Program-made: the position numbers and the translations under genes
Assembly (NCBI RefSeq): GCF_900060185.1
Contig: NZ_FIZY01000027.1
Location: forward strand, 1 to 64,000
Length of the DNA: 64,000 nt
Reading direction: 5' to 3'
DNA from: Grimontia marina
GTDB lineage: Bacteria > Pseudomonadota > Gammaproteobacteria > Enterobacterales > Vibrionaceae
Shown: piece by piece, positions 52,224-61,192 of the stretch
Layout of the letters: every line of letters starts with the position of its first letter
Numbering within the stretch: the first letter of the stretch is position 1
The notes under the pieces: model-generated
Told to the model about the DNA's origin: nothing
The model's database searches: none
Seen by the model: only the letters and a program-made list of their open reading frames with translations

Positions 52224-52256
52224 AAGCCCGTTCACTGAGCGGGCTTATTTGTATCT
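52224..52256 (+). terminator. Terminator after tRNA-Ser
   Basis: AAGCCCG and CGGGCTT form a stem followed by ATTTG; moderate strength. Confidence 0.65.
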
Positions 52257-52278
52257 TAAATTCCTTATAGCTGACCGA

Positions 52279-52974
52279 CTAAAGTTTGATCAAAGGTGGA
52301 AGTGTCTCGAACTCGATCAACGGAGAGGTTGAAACCTCTGCGCCATTGGCAAACAAAAAGAATCGTGGTGAAGGGGTGAGGTCGTTTACATCGACCAACT
52401 TGGAAAGGGCGTAAAAGCGGCTGACGTATTGATGGGTTTCTGATGGCAGTGTCAGTGCGGTAAATCGCGAATTGCCAGCGTGCTTTATCGCTCTGGATAC
52501 ACGTCCTTCACCTGCATTATAAGCAGCCAGTGTAAGTGACAAATCGCCTTTAAATTTCTTGTGCAGAAAGCTGAGGTAAGCCAACGCGGCGTCTGTACTC
52601 GCGGAGACGTCAAAACGTTGGTCATGATTGGGTGAAACGCTTAATCCAAAACGCTCTGCGGTGGCGGGCATCAATTGCCACAAGCCAGTGGCGCTAGCCG
52701 GTGAAACTGCATTGGGATTGAAAGAGGATTCCAGCATGGGGACTAGCACAAAGCTTTGGGGTAAATGATATGCTTTTAGCCTGTTCAGGATGTCAGAGAC
52801 CAATGAGGTATTGGCATTGAAGCGTTGCTGGATTTGTTTTTCATAAGGCGAAAGCACCGCGAGCTCTTTTGAAATGGCTTGTTGAGAAGGCTTTGCAAAA
52901 ACCGAAACAGCAAAAAACAGAACACACGAAAGCAGCAGTGTTTGACGTGTTTTTCGGTAGTGCTTGCTTAGCAT
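52279..52974 (-). CDS. Periplasmic lytic transglycosylase (SLT type) in the flagellar gene set
   Basis: A 231-residue exported enzyme that cleaves peptidoglycan glycan strands. A signal peptide (about 1-28) ends at SVFAKP. The SLT domain has the catalytic Glu in FVLVPMLESSFNPNAVSPASATGLWQLMPATAERFGL, and ALAYLSFLHKKFKGDLSLTLAAYNAGEGRVSRAI with the AYNAGEG motif. It starts three bases after flgN ends, so it belongs to that transcript. Since FlgJ here lacks a muramidase domain, this enzyme may open the wall for the flagellar rod. Confidence 0.9.
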   Translation of the reverse strand: MLSKHYRKTRQTLLLSCVLFFAVSVFAKPSQQAISKELAVLSPYEKQIQQRFNANTSLVSDILNRLKAYHLPQSFVLVPMLESSFNPNAVSPASATGLWQLMPATAERFGLSVSPNHDQRFDVSASTDAALAYLSFLHKKFKGDLSLTLAAYNAGEGRVSRAIKHAGNSRFTALTLPSETHQYVSRFYALSKLVDVNDLTPSPRFFLFANGAEVSTSPLIEFETLPPLIKL

Positions 52975-52977
52975 GGT

Positions 52978-53418
52978 TTAGAGCGTGTTTTCTTGATAAG
53001 TCGGTGATGAAGCGGTCGTCATTTGACTCAGCATTTCATGGAAACTGGCAGAGGTTTGGCCATTTTCGGCGTTGTACTTTTGGCATTGTTCAATGAGATT
53101 TTTGAGCATCGACCATTGGTTTTTGGCTTGTGTCGATAGCGTATTCGGCAACACTGAAAGTAGCCGGGCTACTCCGTTATCATCTGCGGAAAGCCCCAAC
53201 TGCGTCAGGCTTTGCGATCTTTCATTGGACGAACGTTTTAACGCCGCCAAGAGCGGTAATTGCTGCTTGGTGTTGGCGTCAAGTAAGTTGGCATCAAACG
53301 TCAGGTAGAGCGCTCGCTGCGCTTTGAGTAAAGGTAAAAGCGCCCGATAGTGCCGGATATCATGTCCAACTGTTCGTAGGAAAACCTGAATCAACTGCTT
53401 TTTGTCTGACGCCATCAT
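52978..53418 (-). CDS. flgN: FlgN-like flagellar export chaperone
   Basis: A 146-residue, mostly helical cytosolic protein placed directly after flgM, the usual site of flgN. FlgN binds the hook-filament junction proteins FlgK and FlgL before export. The sequence is poorly conserved (DIRHYRALLPLLKAQRALYL, LLAALKRSSNERSQSLTQLGL), with heptad-like Leu spacing typical of export chaperones. The call depends mainly on position, size and helical pattern. Confidence 0.75.
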   Translation of the reverse strand: MMASDKKQLIQVFLRTVGHDIRHYRALLPLLKAQRALYLTFDANLLDANTKQQLPLLAALKRSSNERSQSLTQLGLSADDNGVARLLSVLPNTLSTQAKNQWSMLKNLIEQCQKYNAENGQTSASFHEMLSQMTTASSPTYQENTL

Positions 53419-53425
53419 CTCTCAA

Positions 53426-53707
53426 TCACTCGTGTCCGGTGTGAAACTTCATAACAGCCTGTGACAACGCCAGCATATCTAAGCCCAGTTCGCCACGCTG
53501 AAGCGCACTGCGGATTTGTTCAACTTTCGCCATATCCACATTTGGCAGTTTTCCCATGTCTTGCTGTGCTTTTTCGATTGCAGCAGTATTAGTATTGATG
53601 TGAGTCTCAGAAACTGATGGGCGAACAGGGGTTTCCGGCGATTTAGGGGCGGTCTGGCTCAAGTTGGTGTGGTTAACGTGGCCACCTGCGACTTTGTCGA
53701 TTTTCAT
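53426..53707 (-). CDS. flgM: Anti-sigma-28 factor FlgM
   Basis: A 93-residue protein that holds the flagellar sigma factor inactive until the hook is finished. The N-terminal half is disordered and rich in Thr, Pro and Ser. The C-terminal half has the family pattern VDMAKVEQIRSALQRGELGLDMLALSQAVMKFH with the sigma-binding helices. flgN follows seven bases later. A gap of 198 bases upstream probably holds its own promoter, although I could not define it. Confidence 0.85.
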   Translation of the reverse strand: MKIDKVAGGHVNHTNLSQTAPKSPETPVRPSVSETHINTNTAAIEKAQQDMGKLPNVDMAKVEQIRSALQRGELGLDMLALSQAVMKFHTGHE

Positions 53708-53905
53708 GGTATTCGTCCTGGTTCATCAGTGGTGTTGGTGCTTACTGAGGTTATGCGACCGGAACATTTGCCACATTAAATACAATGATGAATTTTCTAC
53801 CTTCGCAAAGCCTCTTTTAACCGAGAAACGAATCCGGGCGCGAGAAGCCTGGGCAAAAAATGCCAAGCTCAGTCCAGAAAAACGGGAATCTTGGTCAATC
53901 TTTGA

Positions 53906-54679
53906 TCACCGCAGGGTTTGAACGTATTCCTTTGGTGAAAGACCAAATGTTTCTTTGAAACGGCTGGAAAACCGTGCTTCTGATTGATAGCCACATGCCA
54001 GCGCCACGTTGAGCTGTGAACGGGATTTCTGCATCAGTGATAAGGCGTAGACCATGCGAACATTGGTAAGAACAGTGCGGAAGGAAGTGTCTTCCGCGGC
54101 CAGTTTCCGTTTTAACGTTGCGGGGCTCATGGAAAAGTTTGCCGCAATGGTTTCAATGCTATGTGCCTCGCCAGGGTTGAGGCTGAGGTAGCTGGCGAGC
54201 TTTTCTTTTAGTGAGGTTTCTGCGCCAGGATAGAGCAGATGAAGTGCCTTAGCCTCTTTCAGCTCAGCGTAGAATCCCATCAGGAAATGCCTCTGCGTGG
54301 TTTCTGACAGCGACTTTCCAGCCATTTCATAGAGGGTTTCAAAGCAATAGGCGAGTTGCGGTGTCACTGTGAGCCGTGGTTCTTCAGTGATCGATACTTG
54401 CTGCGTTTCCTCTAGCCATTCACGTGGCGGCGGCTCCAAAAAAGTCAGTGTTCTTGAAAAGAAATCGGTCTGTGAAGGCTCATTAACGAATGTGAGGGAA
54501 TGACTGGCTGGAACCACCAACCAGTCTTGTGGCGAGTAATGACGGGAACTGTCGTGCCACCAGAGTTGTTTGAGCCCACGGTTAACCCAGACAATCGTCG
54601 GAGCGTATACGAGCACATTACGCAGTGGTTGATTAGTGATGCCTCGAAATTGTCCTGTTTGTACCAATGCTCTCGTCAT
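53906..54679 (-). CDS. AraC-family transcriptional regulator
   Basis: A 257-residue regulator. The N-terminal domain is cupin-like (APTIVWVNRGLKQLWW, PQDWLVVPASHSLTFVNEP) and should bind a small ligand. The C-terminal double helix-turn-helix has EAHSIETIAANFSMSPATLKRKLAAEDTSF and the second motif ARFSSRFKETFGLSPKEYVQTLR. The gene starts eight bases after a PEBP-family gene. Both interrupt the flgA-flgM order; the regulator may act on its neighbours or be a chance insertion. Confidence 0.88.
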   Translation of the reverse strand: MTRALVQTGQFRGITNQPLRNVLVYAPTIVWVNRGLKQLWWHDSSRHYSPQDWLVVPASHSLTFVNEPSQTDFFSRTLTFLEPPPREWLEETQQVSITEEPRLTVTPQLAYCFETLYEMAGKSLSETTQRHFLMGFYAELKEAKALHLLYPGAETSLKEKLASYLSLNPGEAHSIETIAANFSMSPATLKRKLAAEDTSFRTVLTNVRMVYALSLMQKSRSQLNVALACGYQSEARFSSRFKETFGLSPKEYVQTLR

Positions 54680-54687
54680 TCTATTTC

Positions 54688-55218
54688 TTACTCTCTCACA
54701 TAGGTTGCAGTCAGCGTCGCTTTATCCAATGCGGTGGCATTGAGCATGTACCCGATTAGCGCATTGGATGGGTTATCTGGTAACGCTAACTTTTCGGCAG
54801 GCATCGCCCATACTGTAAATTGATAGCGGTGCATGCCGTGGCCTACAGGTGGGCAAGCGCCGCCATAGCCAATTGCACCATAATCATTTGCCATCTCACT
54901 CACTTGCTTCAAATGCCCCGAAGCGCCTTGTTTAATGCTGTTGGTGGAAGCGGGAATATCCAATGCTACCCAGTGCCACCATCCGCTACCTGTCGGTGCA
55001 TCGGGGTCGTAAGCGGTAATGGCAAAACTCTTGGTGCCTTCCGGAGCATCTTTCCAGCTCAGTTGCGGTGAGAGGTTTTCTCCGCTGCAACCAAAACCCT
55101 GAAACGCATAGGTGTCAGCCATTCGTGAGCCTTCCTGAATATCATTGCTCGTCAAGGTGAATGCCTGGCTGTTAAATGCGGCGGCTGCAAGGATTGGAAT
55201 TAAAACGGTGAATTTCAT
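54688..55218 (-). CDS. Exported PEBP (YbhB/YbcL) family protein
   Basis: A 176-residue phosphatidylethanolamine-binding-protein family member. The start at 55218 follows AAGGAGAGCC; a longer frame to 55284 has no ribosome site. Residues 1-19 are a signal peptide (MKFTVLIPILAAAAFNSQA), so it is periplasmic. The ligand pocket shows FAITAYDPDAPTGSGWWHWV, YGGACPPVGHGMHRYQFTVWA with the conserved Asp and His residues. The function of bacterial members is unclear. It precedes the AraC gene by eight bases, and the two appear as a module inside the flagellar gene set. Confidence 0.88.
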   Translation of the reverse strand: MKFTVLIPILAAAAFNSQAFTLTSNDIQEGSRMADTYAFQGFGCSGENLSPQLSWKDAPEGTKSFAITAYDPDAPTGSGWWHWVALDIPASTNSIKQGASGHLKQVSEMANDYGAIGYGGACPPVGHGMHRYQFTVWAMPAEKLALPDNPSNALIGYMLNATALDKATLTATYVRE

Positions 55219-55330
55219 TTTGGCTCTCCTTTTCATTAAGTGAGAGCCAGAATACCGAGCAATGATAAGAGTAAGTTTACACAAAAGCTCAAAGTTAAAC
55301 TAAATAGAAAGCATTTTGAGCTTTTAAGGT

Positions 55331-56092
55331 TTAAAACTGAGTGTGAACCTGATTGAGTCCCGTCACGATGGCACGAACGACTTTGTTAGAAGAATGGTTC
55401 TGCACGTCAATTTGTTCTCCTTTCTTCCCGCTTTCTAACGCTACACCTTTCGTGCTGGCCGAGAAGCCATTTTTACTGGCAATCACCACCACTTCATTGC
55501 CTTTCTCTATCAGGGGGACAGCAATCAGCTTGTCGGGGTTCAAGATGTGTCCTGTTCGAATTCGCCTCGCTGTTTGATAGTCGGTGGCGTGAGATATTTT
55601 GGTGAAAAAGGGATCGTTGCGGGTCAATGTCCGGAGCTCAACTGAGAGTGCCAGGGGGGTCACTGTCTCACCGCGTCGAAGATTATGCTTCGCGACGACC
55701 ACGGGCAGGGTCAGGGAGGTTTTGAGCGATACATTCAGCCGCCAGTTTCTATCCCCATCTTCACAGCTCACGGTTCTGCGCAGGTTACCGATAGGCAGAG
55801 ATTGGTTGTCCCTTCCTTCTATCACAAGCTCGGATTGGCATCTTGGTAAGTGTACGGCAGAGGGTGGCACCCGAATGTCTGTGCTGAATTGAAATTTTGG
55901 CCAGTTTCTCAATGCGGCAATGTGGTTTATTTCGTCTTCATAGGCTTTCGAAACCGCATCTTCAACGCTTTTGAGTGTCATGGTTTCAGGCTTGGCGAAA
56001 GCGGGTGATGTCACCAGTCCTAACGTTAACACCAGCAACACGTTCTGAAGGGAAGTTTGGTGTTTCCCTCTTCTGGCGGAGACTTCCGACAT
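55331..56092 (-). CDS. flgA: Flagellar P-ring assembly chaperone FlgA
   Basis: A 253-residue periplasmic protein that helps FlgI assemble the P-ring. The start at 56092 gives a signal peptide ending TSPAFAKP; an alternative ATG at 56128 has no ribosome site before it and adds 12 residues. The C-terminal SAF domain shows VVAKHNLRRGETVTPLALSVELRTL, GHILNPDKLIAVPLIEKGNEVVVIASKNG and GEQIDVQNHSSNKVVRAIVTG, typical for FlgA. It is divergent from flgB, as in lateral flagellar loci. Confidence 0.9.
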   Translation of the reverse strand: MSEVSARRGKHQTSLQNVLLVLTLGLVTSPAFAKPETMTLKSVEDAVSKAYEDEINHIAALRNWPKFQFSTDIRVPPSAVHLPRCQSELVIEGRDNQSLPIGNLRRTVSCEDGDRNWRLNVSLKTSLTLPVVVAKHNLRRGETVTPLALSVELRTLTRNDPFFTKISHATDYQTARRIRTGHILNPDKLIAVPLIEKGNEVVVIASKNGFSASTKGVALESGKKGEQIDVQNHSSNKVVRAIVTGLNQVHTQF

Positions 56093-56150
56093 GCGGAAGT
56101 TAGGCTTCCTTTCTTTTTTGTAAATCATTGAAATTTAATGCTTATATTTC

Positions 56151-56166
56151 TGGCATGCATCTTGTT
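56151..56166 (+). promoter_or_regulatory. Sigma-54-type promoter of the flgB operon
   Basis: TGGCATGCATCTTGTT has GG and GT ten bases apart, close to the consensus TGGCAC-N5-TTGCA with GT in place of GC. It lies 43 bases before flgB. Sigma-54 control of the rod-hook operon is known for Vibrio lateral and polar flagella. Confidence 0.65.
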
Positions 56167-56208
56167 TTGTTCCTTGGGTATTGGAATTAACCCGAAAAGG
56201 AGAGAGGC

Positions 56209-56571
56209 ATGGCTATCACATTTGAACAAGCCTTGGGTGTGCACCCGGATGCGCTGAATTTTCGCGTCCAGCGTACCAAAGTCCTCGCGAGTAACCTAGC
56301 GAATGTTGATACGCCCGGATACCTCGCCAAGGACCTGAGCTTTACCACTGTGATGGGTGAAATGTCATCTGGTAGCGTGAAGAAAGCGCCGCCAAAAATG
56401 CAGATAGCTGCACAGTATTCGATTCCTTATCAGAACAGCAAAGACGGTAATACCGTTGAGCTTGGGGTCGAGCAAGCCAAGTTCACCCAGAACAATATGG
56501 ATTTTCAAACCAGCCTGACCTTCCTGAATATGAAATTCAATGGCCTGGCGAAAGTGATTGAAGGACGTTAA
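56209..56571 (+). CDS. flgB: Flagellar proximal rod protein FlgB
   Basis: A 120-residue exported rod protein. The N-terminal segment HPDALNFRVQRTKVLASNLANVDTPGYLAKDLSF contains the conserved ANVDTPGY rod motif. The C-terminus forms the matching helix (MDFQTSLTFLNMKFNGLAKVIEGR). The start follows AAAAGGAGAGAGGC, an excellent ribosome site. First gene of the operon; flgC starts two bases after its stop. Confidence 0.95.
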   Translation: MAITFEQALGVHPDALNFRVQRTKVLASNLANVDTPGYLAKDLSFTTVMGEMSSGSVKKAPPKMQIAAQYSIPYQNSKDGNTVELGVEQAKFTQNNMDFQTSLTFLNMKFNGLAKVIEGR

Positions 56572-56573
56572 CC

Positions 56574-57008
56574 ATGGCATTTACGGATATCTACACCATC
56601 GCAGGTTCAGCTATGACAGCTCAGACTGTCCGCCTGAATACCGTCGCGAGTAACCTCGCCAACGCTGATGCGGTATCAGCGAATCCGGATGATGCTTACA
56701 AGGCACTCAAGCCAGTATTTGCCACTGTTTACAGCAATACCCAACTCACCGCGGGGAAGAATACATACCCGAATGCCGAAGTGCGAATTGTTGATGTGGT
56801 GCAGGGCAGCAACGAAGCAGAAAAGCGCTTTGAGCCAAATAACCCGCTGGCAAACGACGAGGGCTATGTTTACTACCCGGGGATTGATGTGGTTTCTGAG
56901 ATGGCAGACATGATGTCGGCCACCCGAAGCTTCGAAACCAATGTTGAAGTGATGTCGAATGTGAAAAGCATGCAGCAAGGCTTGCTGAAATTAGGGCAGG
57001 GCAGCTAA
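56574..57008 (+). CDS. flgC: Flagellar proximal rod protein FlgC
   Basis: A 144-residue rod protein with FTDIYTIAGSAMTAQTVRLNTVASNLANADAVS at the N-terminus and PGIDVVSEMADMMSATRSFETNVEVMSNVK at the C-terminus, both typical for FlgC. Its TAA stop overlaps the flgD start by one base. Confidence 0.95.
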   Translation: MAFTDIYTIAGSAMTAQTVRLNTVASNLANADAVSANPDDAYKALKPVFATVYSNTQLTAGKNTYPNAEVRIVDVVQGSNEAEKRFEPNNPLANDEGYVYYPGIDVVSEMADMMSATRSFETNVEVMSNVKSMQQGLLKLGQGS

Positions 57009-57688
57009 TGAGCATTGCACACTATTCCGCTCTTTCTGCAGATACGCCGGTGAAAACTTCCGCTGACGAGTCTGGGATCGCCAATAATCCGCTCGACATG
57101 AACAATTCTACCTCTCTGCAAAACGAATTTATCACTCTGATGGTAGCGCAAATCCAGAATCAGGATCCGCTCAATCCCCTTGATGGCACTGAATATGTCA
57201 GCCAGCTAGCGCAGTTTTCCCAGGTTCAGAGCATGGAGAACATGTCCGGCATGATGCAAAACAGCATGGTGCTAATGGACAACATGCAGGTGCTTTCTAC
57301 GGCAGGTTTGGTGGGTCAAACCGTGTATGTGGATTCCAACGAGTTTGGCCTTGGGGAAGGCATCCAGAACGGAAAAATCGAGCTGGAGCATGCCTCTAAT
57401 CAGGTCACGCTGGTGGTACAGGATGCCTATGGTCAGAAAACCGAAGTGCCGCTGGGCGCTCACGGAAAGGGCGATGTGGATTTTTCTATCGACCCGGAAA
57501 AGCTGGGGCTAAAACCGGGTGAATACACACTATCTGTCAAGGTTCAGGACGGACAGGCGAATCCTAATATCTTGCTGGCTGGCACGGTTGAACAGGTTCG
57601 AATTCCAAGTAACGGCGGTGCAGCACTGGTGAATATTGCAGGTGTGGGCAGCGTGCCTTTCTACTCGATCACCCAGTTTGGGGCATAA
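57008..57688 (+). CDS. flgD: Flagellar hook capping protein FlgD
   Basis: A 226-residue scaffold that caps the growing hook. The N-terminal export region has LQNEFITLMVAQIQNQDPLNPLDGTEYVSQLAQFSQVQSMENM, the family signature. The C-terminal half is a beta-rich FlgD Ig/tudor domain (EVPLGAHGKGDVDFSIDPEKLGLKPGEYTL). The protein dissociates when the hook is complete. Confidence 0.95.
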   Translation: MSIAHYSALSADTPVKTSADESGIANNPLDMNNSTSLQNEFITLMVAQIQNQDPLNPLDGTEYVSQLAQFSQVQSMENMSGMMQNSMVLMDNMQVLSTAGLVGQTVYVDSNEFGLGEGIQNGKIELEHASNQVTLVVQDAYGQKTEVPLGAHGKGDVDFSIDPEKLGLKPGEYTLSVKVQDGQANPNILLAGTVEQVRIPSNGGAALVNIAGVGSVPFYSITQFGA

Positions 57689-57737
57689 CAGCTCCCAGTC
57701 ACCAAGCCAAAACAATAACAAGGAACAGAGGTTAATC

Positions 57738-58934
57738 ATGAGTTTCAATATCGCACTGAGCGGTCTGGATGCGACCAATACCGAGCTGAATACCATCAGC
57801 CATAACATTGCCAACGCGTCCACCTATGGATTTAAAGGCGCTCGTACCGAGTTCTCAGCGGTTTACAACGGCATGCAGCCAGGTGGCGTGGAAGTAGCGT
57901 CCATTTCCCAAAATTTCGATAAGAATGGTTCTGTAACTGGCACGGGACGCGCAATGGATTTGGCCATTAACGGCAGTGGATTCTTTGTGACCAAAGACAG
58001 TGCAGGCCAAATGCTCTACACCCGCGCAGGGGTATTCGGCACCGACAAAGACAACTTTGTGGTTTCCAACAACGGCGCGAAACTTCAAGGCTACAGTGTT
58101 GATGGTGGCGGAAATCTGCTTTCTGGCTCAGTGGGCGACCTGAAAATTTCCACGTCATCTTTGAATGCAAAAGCGACTGATAAACTGGATTTCATTGCCA
58201 ACTTTGACGCAAGTGCTGAAGTCATTGATCAGACAGCAACCCCCTTTGATCCGAACGACCCAAGCTCTTTCAACTCCTCCTATACCTCCAAAGTTTACGA
58301 CTCCCTGGGCAACTCCCACACCGTGACCCAGTACTTCACCAAAACCGGTGATAACCAGTGGCAGGTCAATGTGCAAGTGGATGGAAGCCCAACACCGGTT
58401 GAAACCGTTGCCGTGAATTTCAATCAAGATGGCACATTGGCAGCCCCAACCGCACCGTTCAATGTTTCCTTCCCGGCAGCAGGTGCAGAGCCGGTAAGCC
58501 TGGATATCAATCTGGCTGGCAGCACCCAGTTCGGTGCGGCGTTTGGCGTGAGCACCAATAACCCGAACGGTTACACCTCGGGCGAGCTGGCGGGCGTGCG
58601 TGTGGAAGATAACGGCATGGTTTACGCGACTTACACTAACGGCCAGTCCCAGCTTCAAGGACAGGTTGTATTGGCTGACTTTGCCAACCCGCAAGGCCTT
58701 TCTAAAGTGAGTGGCACAGCGTGGACACAAAGCTATGGCTCAGGCGCGCCGATTCTTGGTGCTCCGGGATCGGGCACGTTGGGTGGTCTGACGCCAGGTG
58801 CGCTGGAAGGTTCGAACGTGGATTTGACCACTGAACTTGTCAGCCTGATGACCGCTCAGCGTAATTATCAAGCTAACGCCAAAACCATTTCGACCAATGA
58901 CAAGCTGACCCAGGCGCTGTTTAACGCGATTTAA
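57738..58934 (+). CDS. flgE: Flagellar hook protein FlgE
   Basis: A 398-residue hook subunit. The start at 57738 follows AGAGG and gives MSFNIALSGLDATNTELNTISHNIANASTYGFKGARTEF, the conserved N-terminus; the frame open upstream to 57636 is not part of the gene. The middle domain is variable, and the C-terminus has LEGSNVDLTTELVSLMTAQRNYQANAKTISTNDKL. The length is near that of other vibrio hook proteins. Confidence 0.96.
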   Translation: MSFNIALSGLDATNTELNTISHNIANASTYGFKGARTEFSAVYNGMQPGGVEVASISQNFDKNGSVTGTGRAMDLAINGSGFFVTKDSAGQMLYTRAGVFGTDKDNFVVSNNGAKLQGYSVDGGGNLLSGSVGDLKISTSSLNAKATDKLDFIANFDASAEVIDQTATPFDPNDPSSFNSSYTSKVYDSLGNSHTVTQYFTKTGDNQWQVNVQVDGSPTPVETVAVNFNQDGTLAAPTAPFNVSFPAAGAEPVSLDINLAGSTQFGAAFGVSTNNPNGYTSGELAGVRVEDNGMVYATYTNGQSQLQGQVVLADFANPQGLSKVSGTAWTQSYGSGAPILGAPGSGTLGGLTPGALEGSNVDLTTELVSLMTAQRNYQANAKTISTNDKLTQALFNAI

Positions 58935-58945
58935 GGAAACAGGAT

Positions 58946-59680
58946 ATGGATAGCTTGTTATTTACCGCCACGTCCGGTGCGAGCCGTGTTCTGAAGGCAC
59001 AGCATGTTCGGTCTAATAACCTCTCTAATGCTGATACTGCGGGTTTCCGTGCGGATATGGAACGCGTACAAAGCCTTCAGCTCAATGGCTCAGGTTTTGA
59101 TGGCCGTACCATGGCCGTCACCAACTCCGCCATGACCCGCTTTGATTCCGGTGATGTGACGAAAACTGGCCGCGCACTGGATATCGCCATCATGGGCAAC
59201 GGGTATCTTGCGGTACAAACGCCGGTTGGCAATGAAGCTTATACCCGTGCCGGCAATATCAAGGCGGACAACTTTGGCGCACTGACCGTGAATGGCTTTC
59301 AGGTATTGAGTGCAGACGGCGCGCCAATGGCGCTGCCTGATCATGAAAAAGTGGAAATCAGCGAGCGCGGTGTGGTGTCGATTGTTCCGCCGGGTGGTGG
59401 TGCAGAGCTTCAGGTTGGCACACTGAAACTGGTGAATCCGGATATCACCCAAATCCAGAAAGAAAGTGATGGCCTGCTTCACAGCATCGACGGAGCACCG
59501 TTCGACATTGACCCAACCGTTCAGATCGCCAATGAGCATATCGAAGGCAGTAACGTGTCTGCCATTGATGAGTTGGTGGGCATCATGTCACTGACCCGCA
59601 ACTTTGAAATGCAGGTACGCATGATGAAAACGGCAGAAACCCTGGCGCAAGCGGGCAATAAATTGATGGCTGCGCGCTAA
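58946..59680 (+). CDS. flgF: Flagellar basal-body rod protein FlgF
   Basis: A 244-residue proximal rod protein. N-terminal VLKAQHVRSNNLSNADTAGFRADMERVQSLQL, middle GRALDIAIMGNGYLAVQTPVGNEAYTRAG, C-terminal EGSNVSAIDELVGIMSLTRNFEMQVRMMKTAE. The start follows AAGGAAACAGG. It is followed by flgG after 25 bases. Confidence 0.95.
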   Translation: MDSLLFTATSGASRVLKAQHVRSNNLSNADTAGFRADMERVQSLQLNGSGFDGRTMAVTNSAMTRFDSGDVTKTGRALDIAIMGNGYLAVQTPVGNEAYTRAGNIKADNFGALTVNGFQVLSADGAPMALPDHEKVEISERGVVSIVPPGGGAELQVGTLKLVNPDITQIQKESDGLLHSIDGAPFDIDPTVQIANEHIEGSNVSAIDELVGIMSLTRNFEMQVRMMKTAETLAQAGNKLMAAR

Positions 59681-59705
59681 GCGCGGCTGTGAAAGGAGAT
59701 AACCA

Positions 59706-60491
59706 ATGCACTCATCATTATGGGTAAGCAAAACAGGGATGGCGGCGCAGGACACCAAAATGACGGCCATCTCCAACAACCTCGCCAACGTTAATACGGT
59801 CGGTTTCAAGCGCGATCGTGTGGTATTCGAAGATCTGTTCTACAGCATTCAACGCCAGCCCGGTGCGCAGGTTGATGATATCAACCAACTGCCAAGTGGT
59901 GTGCAGTTAGGTAGTGGCGTGCGCGTGGTCGGTACGCAGAAAGTCTTTACTCAGGGCAACACCCAAAACACCAGTCAGGAACTGGATCTGGCGGTCATGG
60001 GCCAAGGCTTCTTCCAGATTGAAAACTCCGACGGCCAAATTATGTATTCGCGCAATGGCCAATTCCACGTTAACTCAGAAGGCTTGATGGTGAACAGTCA
60101 GGGCTTGCCGCTGATGCCACAAGTACAGATCCCGGATAACGCGGTGTCTGTTTCTGTGGGTGTCGATGGCAATGTGTCTGTGACCACAGCTGGTGATGCC
60201 CAACCACAGAATATCGGCCAAATCACGTTGGCGAAGTTTATCAACCCTGCGGGTTTAGAAGCGATTGGCGGCAACCTGTTCCGTGAAACGGAAGCGAGCG
60301 GTCTGGCAGAAGAGTTGATTGCGGGTGAAGACGGCGCAGGAAGTATCAAACAGGGTGCGCTGGAAGGTTCGAACGTGCAGGTGGTGGAAGAGATGGTCGA
60401 CATGATCACGACGCAGCGTGCGTATGAGATGAACGCCAAAGTGGTATCAGCCGCTGACGACATGCTCAAGTTTGTCGCGCAGTCAGTGTAG
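59706..60491 (+). CDS. flgG: Flagellar distal rod protein FlgG
   Basis: A 261-residue distal rod protein with SLWVSKTGMAAQDTKMTAISNNLANVNTVGFKRDR at the start, SQELDLAVMGQGFFQIENSDGQIMYSRNGQFHVN in the middle and ALEGSNVQVVEEMVDMITTQRAYEMNAKVVSAADDML at the end. AAAGGAGATAACC is the ribosome site. Confidence 0.96.
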   Translation: MHSSLWVSKTGMAAQDTKMTAISNNLANVNTVGFKRDRVVFEDLFYSIQRQPGAQVDDINQLPSGVQLGSGVRVVGTQKVFTQGNTQNTSQELDLAVMGQGFFQIENSDGQIMYSRNGQFHVNSEGLMVNSQGLPLMPQVQIPDNAVSVSVGVDGNVSVTTAGDAQPQNIGQITLAKFINPAGLEAIGGNLFRETEASGLAEELIAGEDGAGSIKQGALEGSNVQVVEEMVDMITTQRAYEMNAKVVSAADDMLKFVAQSV

Positions 60492-60520
60492 GTGAGTGGG
60501 TGAAGATGAAGGAAGGCGCA

Positions 60521-61192
60521 ATGAAGTGGATTGCGAGAAGCTGGGTGCTGGTACTTTTGGTGCTGGCGGGATGTGCAGGAAGGCAGGAGTTCACGCCACC
60601 AAAGCCTGATGAGGAAGCATACGCGCCGCCTGTGTTGGATTACTCCTTGCCGGAAGCAAAGGATGGCAGCCTTTATCGACACCAATACACCATGACATTG
60701 TTCCAGGATCGCCGTGCGTACCGTGTGGGCGATATCCTGACCGTGATGTTATCAGAAGAAACCAACTCGCAGAAAAAGGCCGACACCCGTTATGGAAAGC
60801 GTTCTGGTGTTGGCTTTGCTGCGCCGGTTCTAGGCACCAATACCATTGACGGCGCAGCGGTCAGTATCGATGCAGACCGCTCGTTCGATGGCAGTGCTTC
60901 CAGCTCACAAGGTAACAAGCTTCAGGGCGCGATTACGGTGACAGTGCATGAAGTACTGCCGAATGGTGTGCTTCGCATCAACGGCGAAAAATGGCTGCGC
61001 CTGAATCAAGGCGATGAGTTTATTCGCCTGACCGGTATCGTCCGCGTTGATGATATCAACCGCAGCAACCAGATTTCCTCCCAGCGTATAGGCGATGCCC
61101 GTATCACGTACGCCGGCCGTGGCGCACTCGCGGACAGCAACGCGTCGGGCTGGCTGACGCAATTCTTCAATTCTCCATGGGTGCCGTTCTAA
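60521..61192 (+). CDS. flgH: Flagellar L-ring lipoprotein FlgH
   Basis: A 223-residue outer-membrane ring protein. The start at 60521 follows GGAAGG and gives a lipoprotein signal [20 protein letters not shown] with lipobox LAGC; upstream ATG and GTG codons at 60500-60508 are in frame but less well placed. The ring domain shows [66 protein letters not shown] and [24 protein letters not shown]. Its stop overlaps the flgI start. Confidence 0.95.
   Translation: MKWIARSWVLVLLVLAGCAGRQEFTPPKPDEEAYAPPVLDYSLPEAKDGSLYRHQYTMTLFQDRRAYRVGDILTVMLSEETNSQKKADTRYGKRSGVGFAAPVLGTNTIDGAAVSIDADRSFDGSASSSQGNKLQGAITVTVHEVLPNGVLRINGEKWLRLNQGDEFIRLTGIVRVDDINRSNQISSQRIGDARITYAGRGALADSNASGWLTQFFNSPWVPF

Noticed and set aside
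53664-53921. 85-codon plus-strand frame with a protein-like end (KRIRAREAWAKNAKLSPEKRES)
   Set aside because: It runs across the flgM start region and the AraC end, has no clear start site and no recognised family; it may be a relic but cannot be supported.
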